Source: Cyanobacteria bacterium SZAS-4
Lineage (GTDB): Bacteria; Cyanobacteriota; Vampirovibrionia; Obscuribacterales; Obscuribacteraceae
Length of the DNA: 64,000 bases
NCBI GenBank assembly: GCA_018266255.1
Contig: JAFEAT010000011.1
Coordinates: forward strand, 41,003 to 105,002
Direction of reading: 5' to 3'
The translations under genes and the position numbers were made by a program. The notes under the pieces were generated by a model. That model saw nothing but the letters and a program-made list of their open reading frames with translations. It was not told the origin of the DNA and made no database searches. How positions within the stretch are numbered: the stretch's first letter is position 1; every line of letters begins with the position of its first letter. Positions 52,601 to 60,947 of this stretch are shown here, piece after piece.

Positions 52601-53689
52601 ATGTCTAACCAAGATGATGAGTCTAAAGATTCCAACCTTCCTAGTTACCAATTTTTCAGCGCGGATCTCAACTACAACTATTTCACCGATCAGCCGACGA
52701 ACATTGACGCACTACCGGCGGTGACGCCTACAGTGTTGCCAACTACGTCGACGACGCCGAGTTCGGTAAAACCGTACACGCCGCCAGCATCTTATACACC
52801 GGTCTCTTATACTCCTTCATCACCTTCGATTCCGGCTTCATCATTTATTCCTTCATCGTCGCAGACACCGACTTCAATCGCTGCCGCACCAGTCGTTTCT
52901 AACTTAGTTCAGGACGTTCCTGTCGTTCCTTATACACCTTCGTCAATCGACTTTATGGCAAACCTCGCTGCGAAAGTGTCCGCTCCGCTCGTTGAAGCGG
53001 AGCCTGAACGTGTTGAATATTCACTAAAGGATGACGAGCCCGAGCTAACATTTGAGGAGCGCGTCGCCGCTATGGAGCGAGAGATTGCGGCTGCCGATGC
53101 TGCCACAGCCGCTGCACAAGCTGCTAAAGACCTGGCTGCTGCGCAGAAGGCTGCAGAAATTGCAGCTGCACAACCAATTTCACCAATTCCCACATTCTCG
53201 CGATTCACTGATGTTGAGCCGATTCCAGCAGAATATTTGCAGGCACCTGTTCAATTAGAAACTGGCACACAATCCGGTGACAAATGGAATGCTTATGTCG
53301 AGCCAAGTTGCGCACCAGATGTCTTCAGCGCTGATTTCAATTTCAACCGGTCCTTGCTGAAAATCTTCTGGCGTATCGACATCGATCACAACAATCGTGT
53401 CAGCAAGAATGAATTGGCGCTGGCACTGCAAGAAAATTGGTTTGGCGGCGATGAGAAAGTTTTGGCTAGCTTGTTGTTTGAGATGTACGAAGAAATTTCG
53501 CCAGAAGCGATCTTTTGCGACGCTGGACTGAGCGTCAACAATATTTTGGCTTACGGGCCGTTTGGAGAGATGGCGAACGAGAAATTGGATTCTGACATTC
53601 CAGAACCCGTCCAACCGGCTCGCAACAATCCACCGAAGAAGAAGAACACCAAATCTTCGCAATCGCTGCGCAGCATGTTCAAACGCTAA
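52601..53689 (+). CDS. EF-hand protein with Pro/Thr/Ser-rich N-terminus
   Basis: 362 aa, GGAG site. Starts with a low-complexity region with repeated YTPS units (about 60-110), then an Ala/Glu coiled coil (EERVAAMEREIAAADAATAA). Two related blocks (FFSADLNYNYF near 18 and VFSADFNFNRSL near 242) suggest an internal duplication. The loop DIDHNNRVSKNE fits an EF-hand (D1, D3, N5, E12). Compare the EF-hand gene at 33624. No signal peptide; Ca2+ binding likely. Confidence 0.7.
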   Translation: MSNQDDESKDSNLPSYQFFSADLNYNYFTDQPTNIDALPAVTPTVLPTTSTTPSSVKPYTPPASYTPVSYTPSSPSIPASSFIPSSSQTPTSIAAAPVVSNLVQDVPVVPYTPSSIDFMANLAAKVSAPLVEAEPERVEYSLKDDEPELTFEERVAAMEREIAAADAATAAAQAAKDLAAAQKAAEIAAAQPISPIPTFSRFTDVEPIPAEYLQAPVQLETGTQSGDKWNAYVEPSCAPDVFSADFNFNRSLLKIFWRIDIDHNNRVSKNELALALQENWFGGDEKVLASLLFEMYEEISPEAIFCDAGLSVNNILAYGPFGEMANEKLDSDIPEPVQPARNNPPKKKNTKSSQSLRSMFKR

Positions 53690-53837
53690 TCCCGCATTCA
53701 TTAATGAGAGGGATGACAAGCGCCCGGTGGGGGATGCGCTCGCCCGCTAAATTCACTAGGGGGATACCTATCTCGCTGGATTAAATGCCGAACTGGACAC
53801 GATATTGTTATTGCATCACCCACCAAGGAGCAATGCA

Positions 53838-53975
53838 ATGTCTACTGATACAACACTTTTCGACATCTACGAAGCGCTTGAAGTTCTCGATCTTATGATG
53901 ACCGAAGAAGGCCTCAAGTTCATCACAGAAGAATGCGAAATTGCTTGGAACACTCCAGACGTAGTTGCAGCTTAG
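53838..53975 (+). CDS. 45-aa hypothetical protein
   Basis: Begins MSTDTTLFDIYEALEVLDLM and ends with NTPDVVAA. AAGGAG lies seven bases before the ATG. Acidic and helical, with one Cys. Too short for a family call, but the strong ribosome site and codon use look real. Confidence 0.55.
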   Translation: MSTDTTLFDIYEALEVLDLMMTEEGLKFITEECEIAWNTPDVVAA

Positions 53976-54174
53976 CTCAGTTCTGTTGATTCCGCAAATG
54001 GTATCGAATACGGTGCCGTGTGAATCGAAATTTGATTGCAAATTGAGCTGCTGATTACGCAGTGTCACTCACTTGAAAGCCTTCTTTCTGCGTCATATTC
54101 TCCGCCGCGCTGTCAGTAGCGGGCTGAGAACAAGAAATCCGGGTACTATTAAATAGACGGCGCTCGGATTAGAG

Positions 54175-55557
54175 ATGAAGACCCAGTTTTGCCTTTCGGC
54201 ACTCTTGTTAGTTGGACTGAGTACTCCGCCACAGGCGGGTGCTTACGATCCCAACGATAAATTGCTAAAACAGGCGCTCCAGCTATATAACCAGGGGCAT
54301 GTCGATCGCGCCATTCCACTGTTTTTGCAGGATTTGAAAGATAATCCGAACAATGGCACCGCCCATTATTATCTCGGCATGGCTCTGAAAGAGCAGGGGG
54401 CCGACGCTAACGCGATTAATGAGTTAGAGTTGGCGGCTAAGTTTTTGCCTGCCGGCGTTACTCAAAATCTTGCCAAAAAGGCGCTACGCGGTGGTTTCGA
54501 AGAAGATCCATTACCTGAACCCGTGCCCCTAGGGGGAACCAAGCCCGCTCCGGCTCCGCCCCAGAACTGGTTTTCGCCGATTCTCAATTTCTTTCAGCCG
54601 CCACCGAAGCCGACAGGCACTCCCACGACCACGGCTCTGACAACTCCGAGCTTGCCGGCAATGCCAGATTTGGGCGATGCCTGGCATGACACGAAACACT
54701 GGTTTCGCAGTCAGGGAAAAGCGTTGAGAAATATTGGTAAAAAACCTTCGGATGCTCGCCAGACCGCCAATGGAGAGCCTGATGTCATACCCATGGGCGA
54801 AATGTTGAATCTCGCCGATGACAGTCGCAAGCTGGCAGCGCAAAAGCAGAGCCACGTGGGCTCACCGGTTGTTGTATTCGAGCAGGCTCCAGAGAATTCG
54901 CGCGAGTGGGATCTCTGGATCAGTCGGTTTCGCCGAACCTTCGATGCGCAGGTGTTTCGCCACATCTTCAAGGATGCGAAAGACGAGAAGACCGGCACCG
55001 CTAGTGTGATTTTTAGTGTCGACCGCCAGGGGCATTTGCGGGGAGCTGTTTACACAGCCACCGCTGACGATACCATGCAGCAAACTTTGTTGAAGGCGAT
55101 TCGTGAGTTGGATAAATCATATATTCTCGCTTTCCCGCCTGATTCTAGAATCTCTGGTTGGAATTTTAGGATGACATGGAATTTTGGCAAAGCGCTCTCG
55201 TTTGTCAGTCGAGTGCGCGAGCGTCGAGCCAAATTGGCTGCTGAACGCAAGGTGATCACGATCGATACGAACGCATTGATCAAGAAAGCGAAGGAAGATC
55301 AATTAGCTGCGCAGGCTAAAAAGTTGGCGGAAGATAAAAAGCGGATCGCCAAAACCAAATTGGCTGTTCGCGTTCCGCCACCACCTGTGATTAAGACTAA
55401 TGTTAATGCTCAGTTGATCAAACCAGTCGAATTGAAGGCTAACGCATTGAAACTTTCTGATATGCCTGTGTTGCCGAAATCCGCGGTGCCACTAACTACA
55501 GACGATATGGACGACTTCAACATTTTGAATCGTGACTTGAGCGGACTGTTTCACTAG
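54175..55557 (+). CDS. Secreted TPR protein with TonB C-terminal-like domain
   Basis: 460 aa. Signal peptide ending AGA. TPR units (LLKQALQLYNQGHVDRAIPL, AHYYLGMALKEQGADANAIN) at about 28-100, a Pro-rich linker, and a domain at about 245-345 with TGTASVIFSVDRQGHLRGA and AIRELDKSYILAFPPDSRIS similar in pattern to TonB/energy-transducer C-termini. The Lys/Ala-rich tail follows. Envelope scaffold or transducer by inference. Its 3' end is duplicated. Confidence 0.7.
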   Translation: MKTQFCLSALLLVGLSTPPQAGAYDPNDKLLKQALQLYNQGHVDRAIPLFLQDLKDNPNNGTAHYYLGMALKEQGADANAINELELAAKFLPAGVTQNLAKKALRGGFEEDPLPEPVPLGGTKPAPAPPQNWFSPILNFFQPPPKPTGTPTTTALTTPSLPAMPDLGDAWHDTKHWFRSQGKALRNIGKKPSDARQTANGEPDVIPMGEMLNLADDSRKLAAQKQSHVGSPVVVFEQAPENSREWDLWISRFRRTFDAQVFRHIFKDAKDEKTGTASVIFSVDRQGHLRGAVYTATADDTMQQTLLKAIRELDKSYILAFPPDSRISGWNFRMTWNFGKALSFVSRVRERRAKLAAERKVITIDTNALIKKAKEDQLAAQAKKLAEDKKRIAKTKLAVRVPPPPVIKTNVNAQLIKPVELKANALKLSDMPVLPKSAVPLTTDDMDDFNILNRDLSGLFH

Positions 55558-55577
55558 AACGGACTGTTTTACTAAAA
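55542..55577 (+). repeat. Duplicated 3' gene end (18-base period)
   Basis: CGGACTGTTTCACTAGAA (55542-55559) is followed directly by CGGACTGTTTTACTAAAA (55560-55577), 16 of 18 identical, reading GLFH-stop then GLFY-stop in the same frame. Confidence 0.8.
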
Positions 55578-55580
55578 CGA

Positions 55581-55602
55581 AGACCAGCCGTTGAGCTGGT
55601 CT
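55581..55602. terminator. Bidirectional hairpin between convergent genes
   Basis: AGACCAGC and GCTGGTCT form an 8-bp stem with a six-base loop between the TPR gene and the BON gene. Confidence 0.6.
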
Positions 55603-55639
55603 CTGAGTTCGTTAGGCTTAAACTGTCCCAATGAAAATG

Positions 55640-56017
55640 CTATTTCGGAATCACGATTTCGATTTCGCTAACATAATCGTTTCCGTAGCATTTCTTGGCT
55701 AGGTTCTCAATGACACTTTTTTCTTTCGCGCTATCCACTGGTCCGCGCAAAGTCATTTTGCCGTTCTCGTCGATCAACTTGACGTTCTGCGCATTGACAG
55801 ACAAGCCTTTCGACTTCATGATCGCTTTGCGCAAATTGGCGGATCTTTCTATGGAATCTTTGTCGTTCGACTGATTTTGTGCTGTAGGTTTGTCTCCATT
55901 GACTACCTTCGAATTCTTCTTGGTGTTGTCTGCGTTGTAGCCTTCAGCTTGTACCTGCTGAGCCATGCAATTTGCTGAAAGCAAGGCTGCTGCGATGGCT
56001 AATGTCATTCTTTTCAT
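55640..56017 (-). CDS. Secreted BON-domain protein
   Basis: 125 aa. Signal peptide MKRMTLAIAAALLSANCMAQ. After a polar linker, a BON domain (LRKAIMKSKGLSVNAQNVKL, MTLRGPVDSAKEKSVIENLA) of the OsmY kind. Periplasmic stress or surface protein. GAGGAA site upstream. A second BON protein is encoded at 43313. Confidence 0.75.
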   Translation of the reverse strand: MKRMTLAIAAALLSANCMAQQVQAEGYNADNTKKNSKVVNGDKPTAQNQSNDKDSIERSANLRKAIMKSKGLSVNAQNVKLIDENGKMTLRGPVDSAKEKSVIENLAKKCYGNDYVSEIEIVIPK

Positions 56018-56341
56018 GCGAATTTTTCCTCTGTTGTTGGTTTATCGCGAGTGCGTTCGTTTTAGACGCAACGATACGAAATTGGATTCCGATTTATCGC
56101 TAAAGTAACTAGAAGTCGACAAATGAGTTTGCCACACTGTCGTCTAACGTCGACGCCTCACTGTCGTCAGAAGTCGACGTCGCACTGCCGTCTGCTCAGG
56201 TTAAACGGCACATCGTTCGTACTTTCACCAATGACACCCCGGCTCCTGCACCCTAATATGAGTACAGTTCATCTCCCTGCTTCAGCTTATAAACGTCTTT
56301 TCCGCTGGTCGCTGCCGGCGCAGCGATACGCCTGGTGAAAA
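56018..56341 (+). other. Intergenic region with short tandem repeat
   Basis: 324 bases between divergent genes. It holds the 24-base repeat at 56133-56200. The open frame at 56123-56338 spans this repeat and encodes PHCRLTST/PHCRQKST; it ends three bases before the next ATG but has no clear ribosome site and is not called. Confidence 0.4.
56133..56200 (+). repeat. 24-base tandem repeat, about 2.8 copies
   Basis: Units start at 56133, 56157 and 56181, with core CACTGTCGTC...GTCGAC. Unit 3 is partial and more diverged. Confidence 0.7.
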
Positions 56342-58528
56342 ATGCCGCTTCTCGACGCTCCTGATTCAGCTAAAAAAGTTACACAGAACGACGACGCTCT
56401 GAGTCTGGTCAAGCTCTCAGGGCAAGCATTTTTGCATGCAGCAATTCAATCGCCGATGGAAGGAGTGACTCAACTCGTAAATAAAGTCGCCGACCGTGAA
56501 GTGCTTCCCTGCCCAAAATTGATTGATGTTCCAGACCCCGTTCAGTTCGGCAGCAAAGCCTGGGTAGCTGAAACTGTCGGTTCAGGGCTCGGAATGGTGG
56601 CGCCATTCTTGCTCACAGAGAAAGCGTCTGGGGCCATGCTCAACAAAGCAGGGCTCTTGCCCGAACAAGCTGTGATGAGTGGCAACCTCGGAGCTGTAAA
56701 CCTCACTGGCGCAGGAGTTGCGGAAGCGAGCAACATCGGAAGTGCCATCAAGTTCGCCACCCCGGCCGCTCGAATGGCTGTATCTGGCGCACTCTTTGGT
56801 TTCGTCATGACTCCATCGCTGGACCCAAGCAGAGATTTCTGGGAACAGCGCGGTGTTTCAGCAGCTAGCTCAGCAATTACATTCGGTGCGATGGGTTTGG
56901 CATCGCGAGGCATAACCGCTGGCGTCGAATCACAAATGAAAGTGTCTCTGGCTGACTCAGCCATGCAATCGTCGGTTCAGGGAATTGGAATCAGAATCGG
57001 CGCCAACGCGATTGGTGGCGCAGTTGGTGGCGTCGCCAGTGCAGAAAGCAATTCACTCCTCTCGGGTAAGGGCTTAGCAACGCAAGAAGAAGTGCTGAAA
57101 TCTGTGGCATCGTTTATGGTGACAGGTGCCGGGCTCGACGCCGCGCACATCGCCATGAATAGAGGCGGCGAATTGCTAGCCGCACGCAACAACGGCGAAT
57201 TGGTCGCACGCAACGACGCAAAGAATTTGGAAAATGGCGACCGCGTCGCCCCCAAACTTACCGCCGAAGAGCAGCAAATGCTCGACAAGATTCAGCGCGC
57301 ACACTTTGAATATTTCAAACAAGAGAGTGATCCTGTTACTGGATTGACTAAAGATCGCTCTACTGATACATCACCAGCCAGTATCGCCGCTGTCGGATTT
57401 TCGTTGACAGCACATCCTGTTGCCGTTAGCCGCGGATGGCTCAGTCGTGAAGAAGCGACAGATTACACTCTGAAAGTTTTGAAGAATTTGTCGGAGAGCA
57501 AGCAGGGACCAGAGGCAACCGGAACTTCTGGGGATCACGGATTTTTCTACCATTTCCTCGATCCAAAAACTGGATTACGGCAAGGTGAAAATGAGCTGTC
57601 AACCGTCGATACAGCGCTTTTGATGGGCGGCGTGCTTTTCGCAAAAAATTTCTACGACGGTAACAATGCGAAGGAAACTCAGATTCGCGAACTCGCAGAC
57701 AATTTGTACAAACGTGTAGATTGGCCGTGGGCGCTGAATTCGGAAGGTCGTTTGTCGATGGGATGGACGCCAGAGCATGGATTTATTTCGTCTGATTGGC
57801 AAGCATACAACGAAGCACAGATTTTGCTCTTGCTGGCGATGGGCTCGCCGACGCACCCGCTGCCTGCATCCGCGTGGGACAAGTTTATGTCGACGAGCAA
57901 AGTCGTCGAGATGAATGGTCAGAAGAGTCTTGAGTTCGGACCTTTGTTCGGACACCAATATACACAGGTGTGGATGGATTATCGTGGTATCAATGACGCC
58001 ACCAATCAAAAACTTGGTTTCGATTATTTCGAAAATTCGAGACGGGCAGCGATTGCTCAACACGCTTATGCTGTTGCAAATCCAATGGGTTGGAAGGGCT
58101 ATAGCGCTCTGGATTGGGGTTTGACTGCATCCGATGGACCAGGCGACGTTGTTAAAAACATCGACGGCAAGCCAGTTGAATTTAAAAGCTACAACGCGCG
58201 TGGTTTTCCAAACGCTCCTGACGACGGCACTATTGCTCCAACTGCGGCTGCATCGTCGCTTCCGTTTGTTCCTGAGTTAGTGCTGCCGACGCTAAAACAC
58301 TGGACCAACGATCGCCCCGAAATCGTCGGACCATTGGGCTTCCAGGACGCTTTCAATCCGACTTTCGACGCCACTAAACCATCTGGCTGGGTCGATAAAG
58401 AGACGCTCGGAATCGATCAAGGACCGATACTTTTGATGACTGAAAATTTCCGCACTGGCATGGTGTGGAATCAAATGAAGGGCGATCCTTATTTGACGGA
58501 AGCCTTGAAGAAAGCCGGGTTTAAGTAG
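56342..58528 (+). CDS. Glycoamylase-like / beta-1,2-glucanase-type enzyme with hydrophobic N-terminal region
   Basis: 728 aa. The first 290 residues are Ala/Gly-rich and hydrophobic without a signal peptide (GLGMVAPFLLTEKASGAM, GIGIRIGANAIGGAVGGVAS), perhaps for membrane insertion. Residues from about 305 on match the glycoamylase-like fold (PF10091, GH144 group): IQRAHFEYFKQESDPVTGLT, DHGFFYHFLDPKTGLRQG, YNEAQILLLLAMGSPTHPLP, FGHQYTQVWMDYRG and GWKGYSALDWGLTASDGPGD. Such enzymes cut beta-1,2-glucans. Its 3' end is imperfectly duplicated. Confidence 0.8.
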   Translation: MPLLDAPDSAKKVTQNDDALSLVKLSGQAFLHAAIQSPMEGVTQLVNKVADREVLPCPKLIDVPDPVQFGSKAWVAETVGSGLGMVAPFLLTEKASGAMLNKAGLLPEQAVMSGNLGAVNLTGAGVAEASNIGSAIKFATPAARMAVSGALFGFVMTPSLDPSRDFWEQRGVSAASSAITFGAMGLASRGITAGVESQMKVSLADSAMQSSVQGIGIRIGANAIGGAVGGVASAESNSLLSGKGLATQEEVLKSVASFMVTGAGLDAAHIAMNRGGELLAARNNGELVARNDAKNLENGDRVAPKLTAEEQQMLDKIQRAHFEYFKQESDPVTGLTKDRSTDTSPASIAAVGFSLTAHPVAVSRGWLSREEATDYTLKVLKNLSESKQGPEATGTSGDHGFFYHFLDPKTGLRQGENELSTVDTALLMGGVLFAKNFYDGNNAKETQIRELADNLYKRVDWPWALNSEGRLSMGWTPEHGFISSDWQAYNEAQILLLLAMGSPTHPLPASAWDKFMSTSKVVEMNGQKSLEFGPLFGHQYTQVWMDYRGINDATNQKLGFDYFENSRRAAIAQHAYAVANPMGWKGYSALDWGLTASDGPGDVVKNIDGKPVEFKSYNARGFPNAPDDGTIAPTAAASSLPFVPELVLPTLKHWTNDRPEIVGPLGFQDAFNPTFDATKPSGWVDKETLGIDQGPILLMTENFRTGMVWNQMKGDPYLTEALKKAGFK

Positions 58529-58543
58529 CCAGGATTTGAGTAA
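58513..58543 (+). repeat. Imperfect duplicated 3' gene end
   Basis: AGCCGGGTTTAAGTAG (58513-58528) is followed by AGCCAGGATTTGAGTAA (58527-58543). AGFK-stop is followed by a similar block ending in a second stop. Confidence 0.5.
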
Positions 58544-58678
58544 CCGACGCGCCCTTGCCAATTCTCGATTTTTGGTGGTGTTAGCGATCTGTTAACGTTG
58601 GTTTCCTACACTAAACCCATCAGAGGAAATGCCTCCTACCGACCGTTTTTCCCTTCAAACAGTCAGGAGATTCTAAAA

Positions 58679-58864
58679 ATGGAATACGATTCAACCAGAG
58701 TTCAATATCCAAATATTGCGCAGCAAGGCGTGCGCCAGGAAACCGTTCAGACATCGCCTCGTTCGCTTCACGATCAAGTTGTAAACGCCTTGCCTCCAGT
58801 CGGCAAAAAGCGCAGCATCGCATCTGACTTTGGCGTCGGACCTCCTCCTTTACTAAGCTACTAA
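58679..58864 (+). CDS. 61-aa hypothetical protein
   Basis: From ATG 58679, with CAGGAG upstream; the longer frame from 58598 is not supported. Sequence (MEYDSTRVQYPNIAQQGVRQ) is polar, and the C-terminus GVGPPPLLSY is proline-rich. It precedes the two large membrane-protein genes in the same direction and may belong to their operon. Confidence 0.5.
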   Translation: MEYDSTRVQYPNIAQQGVRQETVQTSPRSLHDQVVNALPPVGKKRSIASDFGVGPPPLLSY

Positions 58865-58931
58865 ATCGACCGAACCGTTCCCAGCCCGCCTCGAAGTAGT
58901 CTTGCCCTTTTGCATATTGCCCGGAGTTGAA

Positions 58932-60920
58932 ATGATTGCCCGTCATTTTGAAAGACTCGCATTGCGAGTTGTGATTTTGTGTGCCTGTTCGATGCTCCTG
59001 TACTCGACAGGCGCATTCGCGCAGCAGCCTGTCACTTCGGTGTCAAGCAACATCATCACTACGACGATGCCGAATGGTGTCACGATTGTCGAAGATGTTT
59101 TGGCTGGTTCGTGCAAGATAACTTTGCCTGATGGCTCGTATCTCTTACGCACATCGAAATCGGCACAATGGCTATATTTCGATTGCACGAACAAATTGCG
59201 CGGACCAGTAGCAGGCAATCCATTCGTCAACGGAATAATTCAATTCGTCGACCCAGCCAATGGAAAGACGATCAAGTTTGGTGGCGGCTTCACTAGCTTG
59301 CTTGATTTGCCTTGCTACAAAGGCGGTGGAAACGACCCTCCCGGCAACGGTGGCGGTGGTGGCGGCGGCGGTGGTGGCAAGAATCCATCATCGAAATTCA
59401 CTGCAGGAAATTATTCTGCCAAAGGTCGACCGATTACAACTTCGCAAACCGACCATCAAACAGATTTCTGGGCGATGGGACCCCACCAGAAACGCGAAGA
59501 CGACACGACCAAGTGGGGATTGCAGCCACCATCTGGCAAAGCATTTGATGTGGAATCGATTACTCATCCTGGTAAATCTGGTCCAACTAAATTCAAATTG
59601 CACATGGGACCAGCCGCAACCGTTGCTGAAACTCCCCAACCGCAGTTCGTACCACACGCTCCAGCCCTGCAGACCGGATCTTTCTTTCGCGTCAAAGATC
59701 CGCCCTGGGATGCCGATCTGAGCAAGCATTTCTGGGCAAAAGCCCCGTTTCAAGACAACTCCCCAACAATTGGAAAAATCATAAGCAGCACAGCTGATGA
59801 AGCCGATTTGATTGCCATGACTAATCAATTGATCGATCTGAGCACCGCCCCTTCCGCTTGGGACCAGGCATCAAAAAGTATGATGTGGTCTCGCGCCCAG
59901 AATATCTCTGACGCTACGGCATCTTCTGCGCAACAGTCTTTCGAGACTAATGTATCTATGTTGATGCAGACTTTGCCGAACATCGCCAACGAGCAGTCTG
60001 GCACCCCTGGCACTGTATCTGGTGCTCTGAAGCCTTTGACCAATGCGCTCTGGATGATTCAAGAAATGTTCAAGCATGTATACGTTCCGATGGCGTTGTT
60101 GTTTTTGTTGCCAGGCGCAGTTCTTACGCAAGTGAAAGCTTATGTCAGTTACTCAGTCACAAGAACGCAAGATGAAGACACAGTCAGCCCGTTTGTCGGC
60201 ATTTTGCGCAGCGTTATCGCTTTGTTTTTGATTCCTGCAACGCAATTGATTGTCAGCTACAGCATCGATATCGGAAATTCGATGACCTACGAAGTGCAAA
60301 AATACATCGAACCACCGACCGCCGTTGAGTGGTCGAAAGCTCAGACTGTCGATCAAAACACCGTTAAACAGGACCGTTTGATTCCTACCAGCGATTTTGC
60401 GCAACGTTCAACCATGAGTGTGCTCCAACATCTTGGGCTGAATTCGATCAACATGTTGCTCAATTATGGATTGCTTGTTCTGATCACCTTTCAACTTGTA
60501 CTGGCCTGTTATTTGCTATTGCTCGGACCCATCGCCGCCAGTTTGTTCGCCTGGCCATCAGGCATAGGCACGCTGTTCAAGCCGGTCTTCAAGAGCTGGT
60601 TGGATGGAGTGACCATCCTCGTGCTCTGGAGATTTTGGTGGTGCATTATTCTGCTGTGCATGTGTGTTCGCATCGCCTGGCTGAAAGAATTAGGTCAATA
60701 CGTTCCTAGCGGGCAGTGGGAAGCAATCACATACACAGCATTCATGGTCATGCTCACTTACGTTCCTTTCTTACCATTCGATTTCAAACCTGGAGACCTC
60801 GTAGACAAGCTGTTGGAGAAGAGCACTGAGGGCGGCGGACTCTCGAAGATTGGCAACTCGAATCCCGCACCACCTGGAGCCGCATCCGTACCGCATATGT
60901 CCCCAACATCTTTCGTTTAA
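58932..60920 (+). CDS. Secretion-type polytopic membrane protein, paralogue 1
   Basis: 662 aa from ATG 58932, six bases after GGAG. Signal peptide (ending GAFA), a beta-rich external region, a glycine run near 145, then a Pro/Lys-rich linker. From about residue 380: YVPMALLFLLPGAVLTQVKA, GILRSVIALFLIPATQLIVS, and two or three further helix groups (NYGLLVLITFQLVLACYLLL, WRFWWCIILLCMCVRIAWL). The last part resembles VirB6/TrbL-type membrane proteins of conjugative or type IV secretion systems in topology only. The next gene repeats the same core. Confidence 0.65.
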   Translation: MIARHFERLALRVVILCACSMLLYSTGAFAQQPVTSVSSNIITTTMPNGVTIVEDVLAGSCKITLPDGSYLLRTSKSAQWLYFDCTNKLRGPVAGNPFVNGIIQFVDPANGKTIKFGGGFTSLLDLPCYKGGGNDPPGNGGGGGGGGGGKNPSSKFTAGNYSAKGRPITTSQTDHQTDFWAMGPHQKREDDTTKWGLQPPSGKAFDVESITHPGKSGPTKFKLHMGPAATVAETPQPQFVPHAPALQTGSFFRVKDPPWDADLSKHFWAKAPFQDNSPTIGKIISSTADEADLIAMTNQLIDLSTAPSAWDQASKSMMWSRAQNISDATASSAQQSFETNVSMLMQTLPNIANEQSGTPGTVSGALKPLTNALWMIQEMFKHVYVPMALLFLLPGAVLTQVKAYVSYSVTRTQDEDTVSPFVGILRSVIALFLIPATQLIVSYSIDIGNSMTYEVQKYIEPPTAVEWSKAQTVDQNTVKQDRLIPTSDFAQRSTMSVLQHLGLNSINMLLNYGLLVLITFQLVLACYLLLLGPIAASLFAWPSGIGTLFKPVFKSWLDGVTILVLWRFWWCIILLCMCVRIAWLKELGQYVPSGQWEAITYTAFMVMLTYVPFLPFDFKPGDLVDKLLEKSTEGGGLSKIGNSNPAPPGAASVPHMSPTSFV

Positions 60921-60947
60921 CTCGCGTCTAACAGAGGTCTAAATTCA

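Noticed and set aside
56133..56200. Tandem repeat as a CRISPR array
   Set aside because: Units are directly adjacent without unique spacers and no cas gene is present.
56123..56338. 71-residue frame with PHCRxxST repeats just before the glucanase gene
   Set aside because: The repeats come from the 24-base tandem DNA repeat; there is no convincing ribosome site, and the glucanase gene has its own start.
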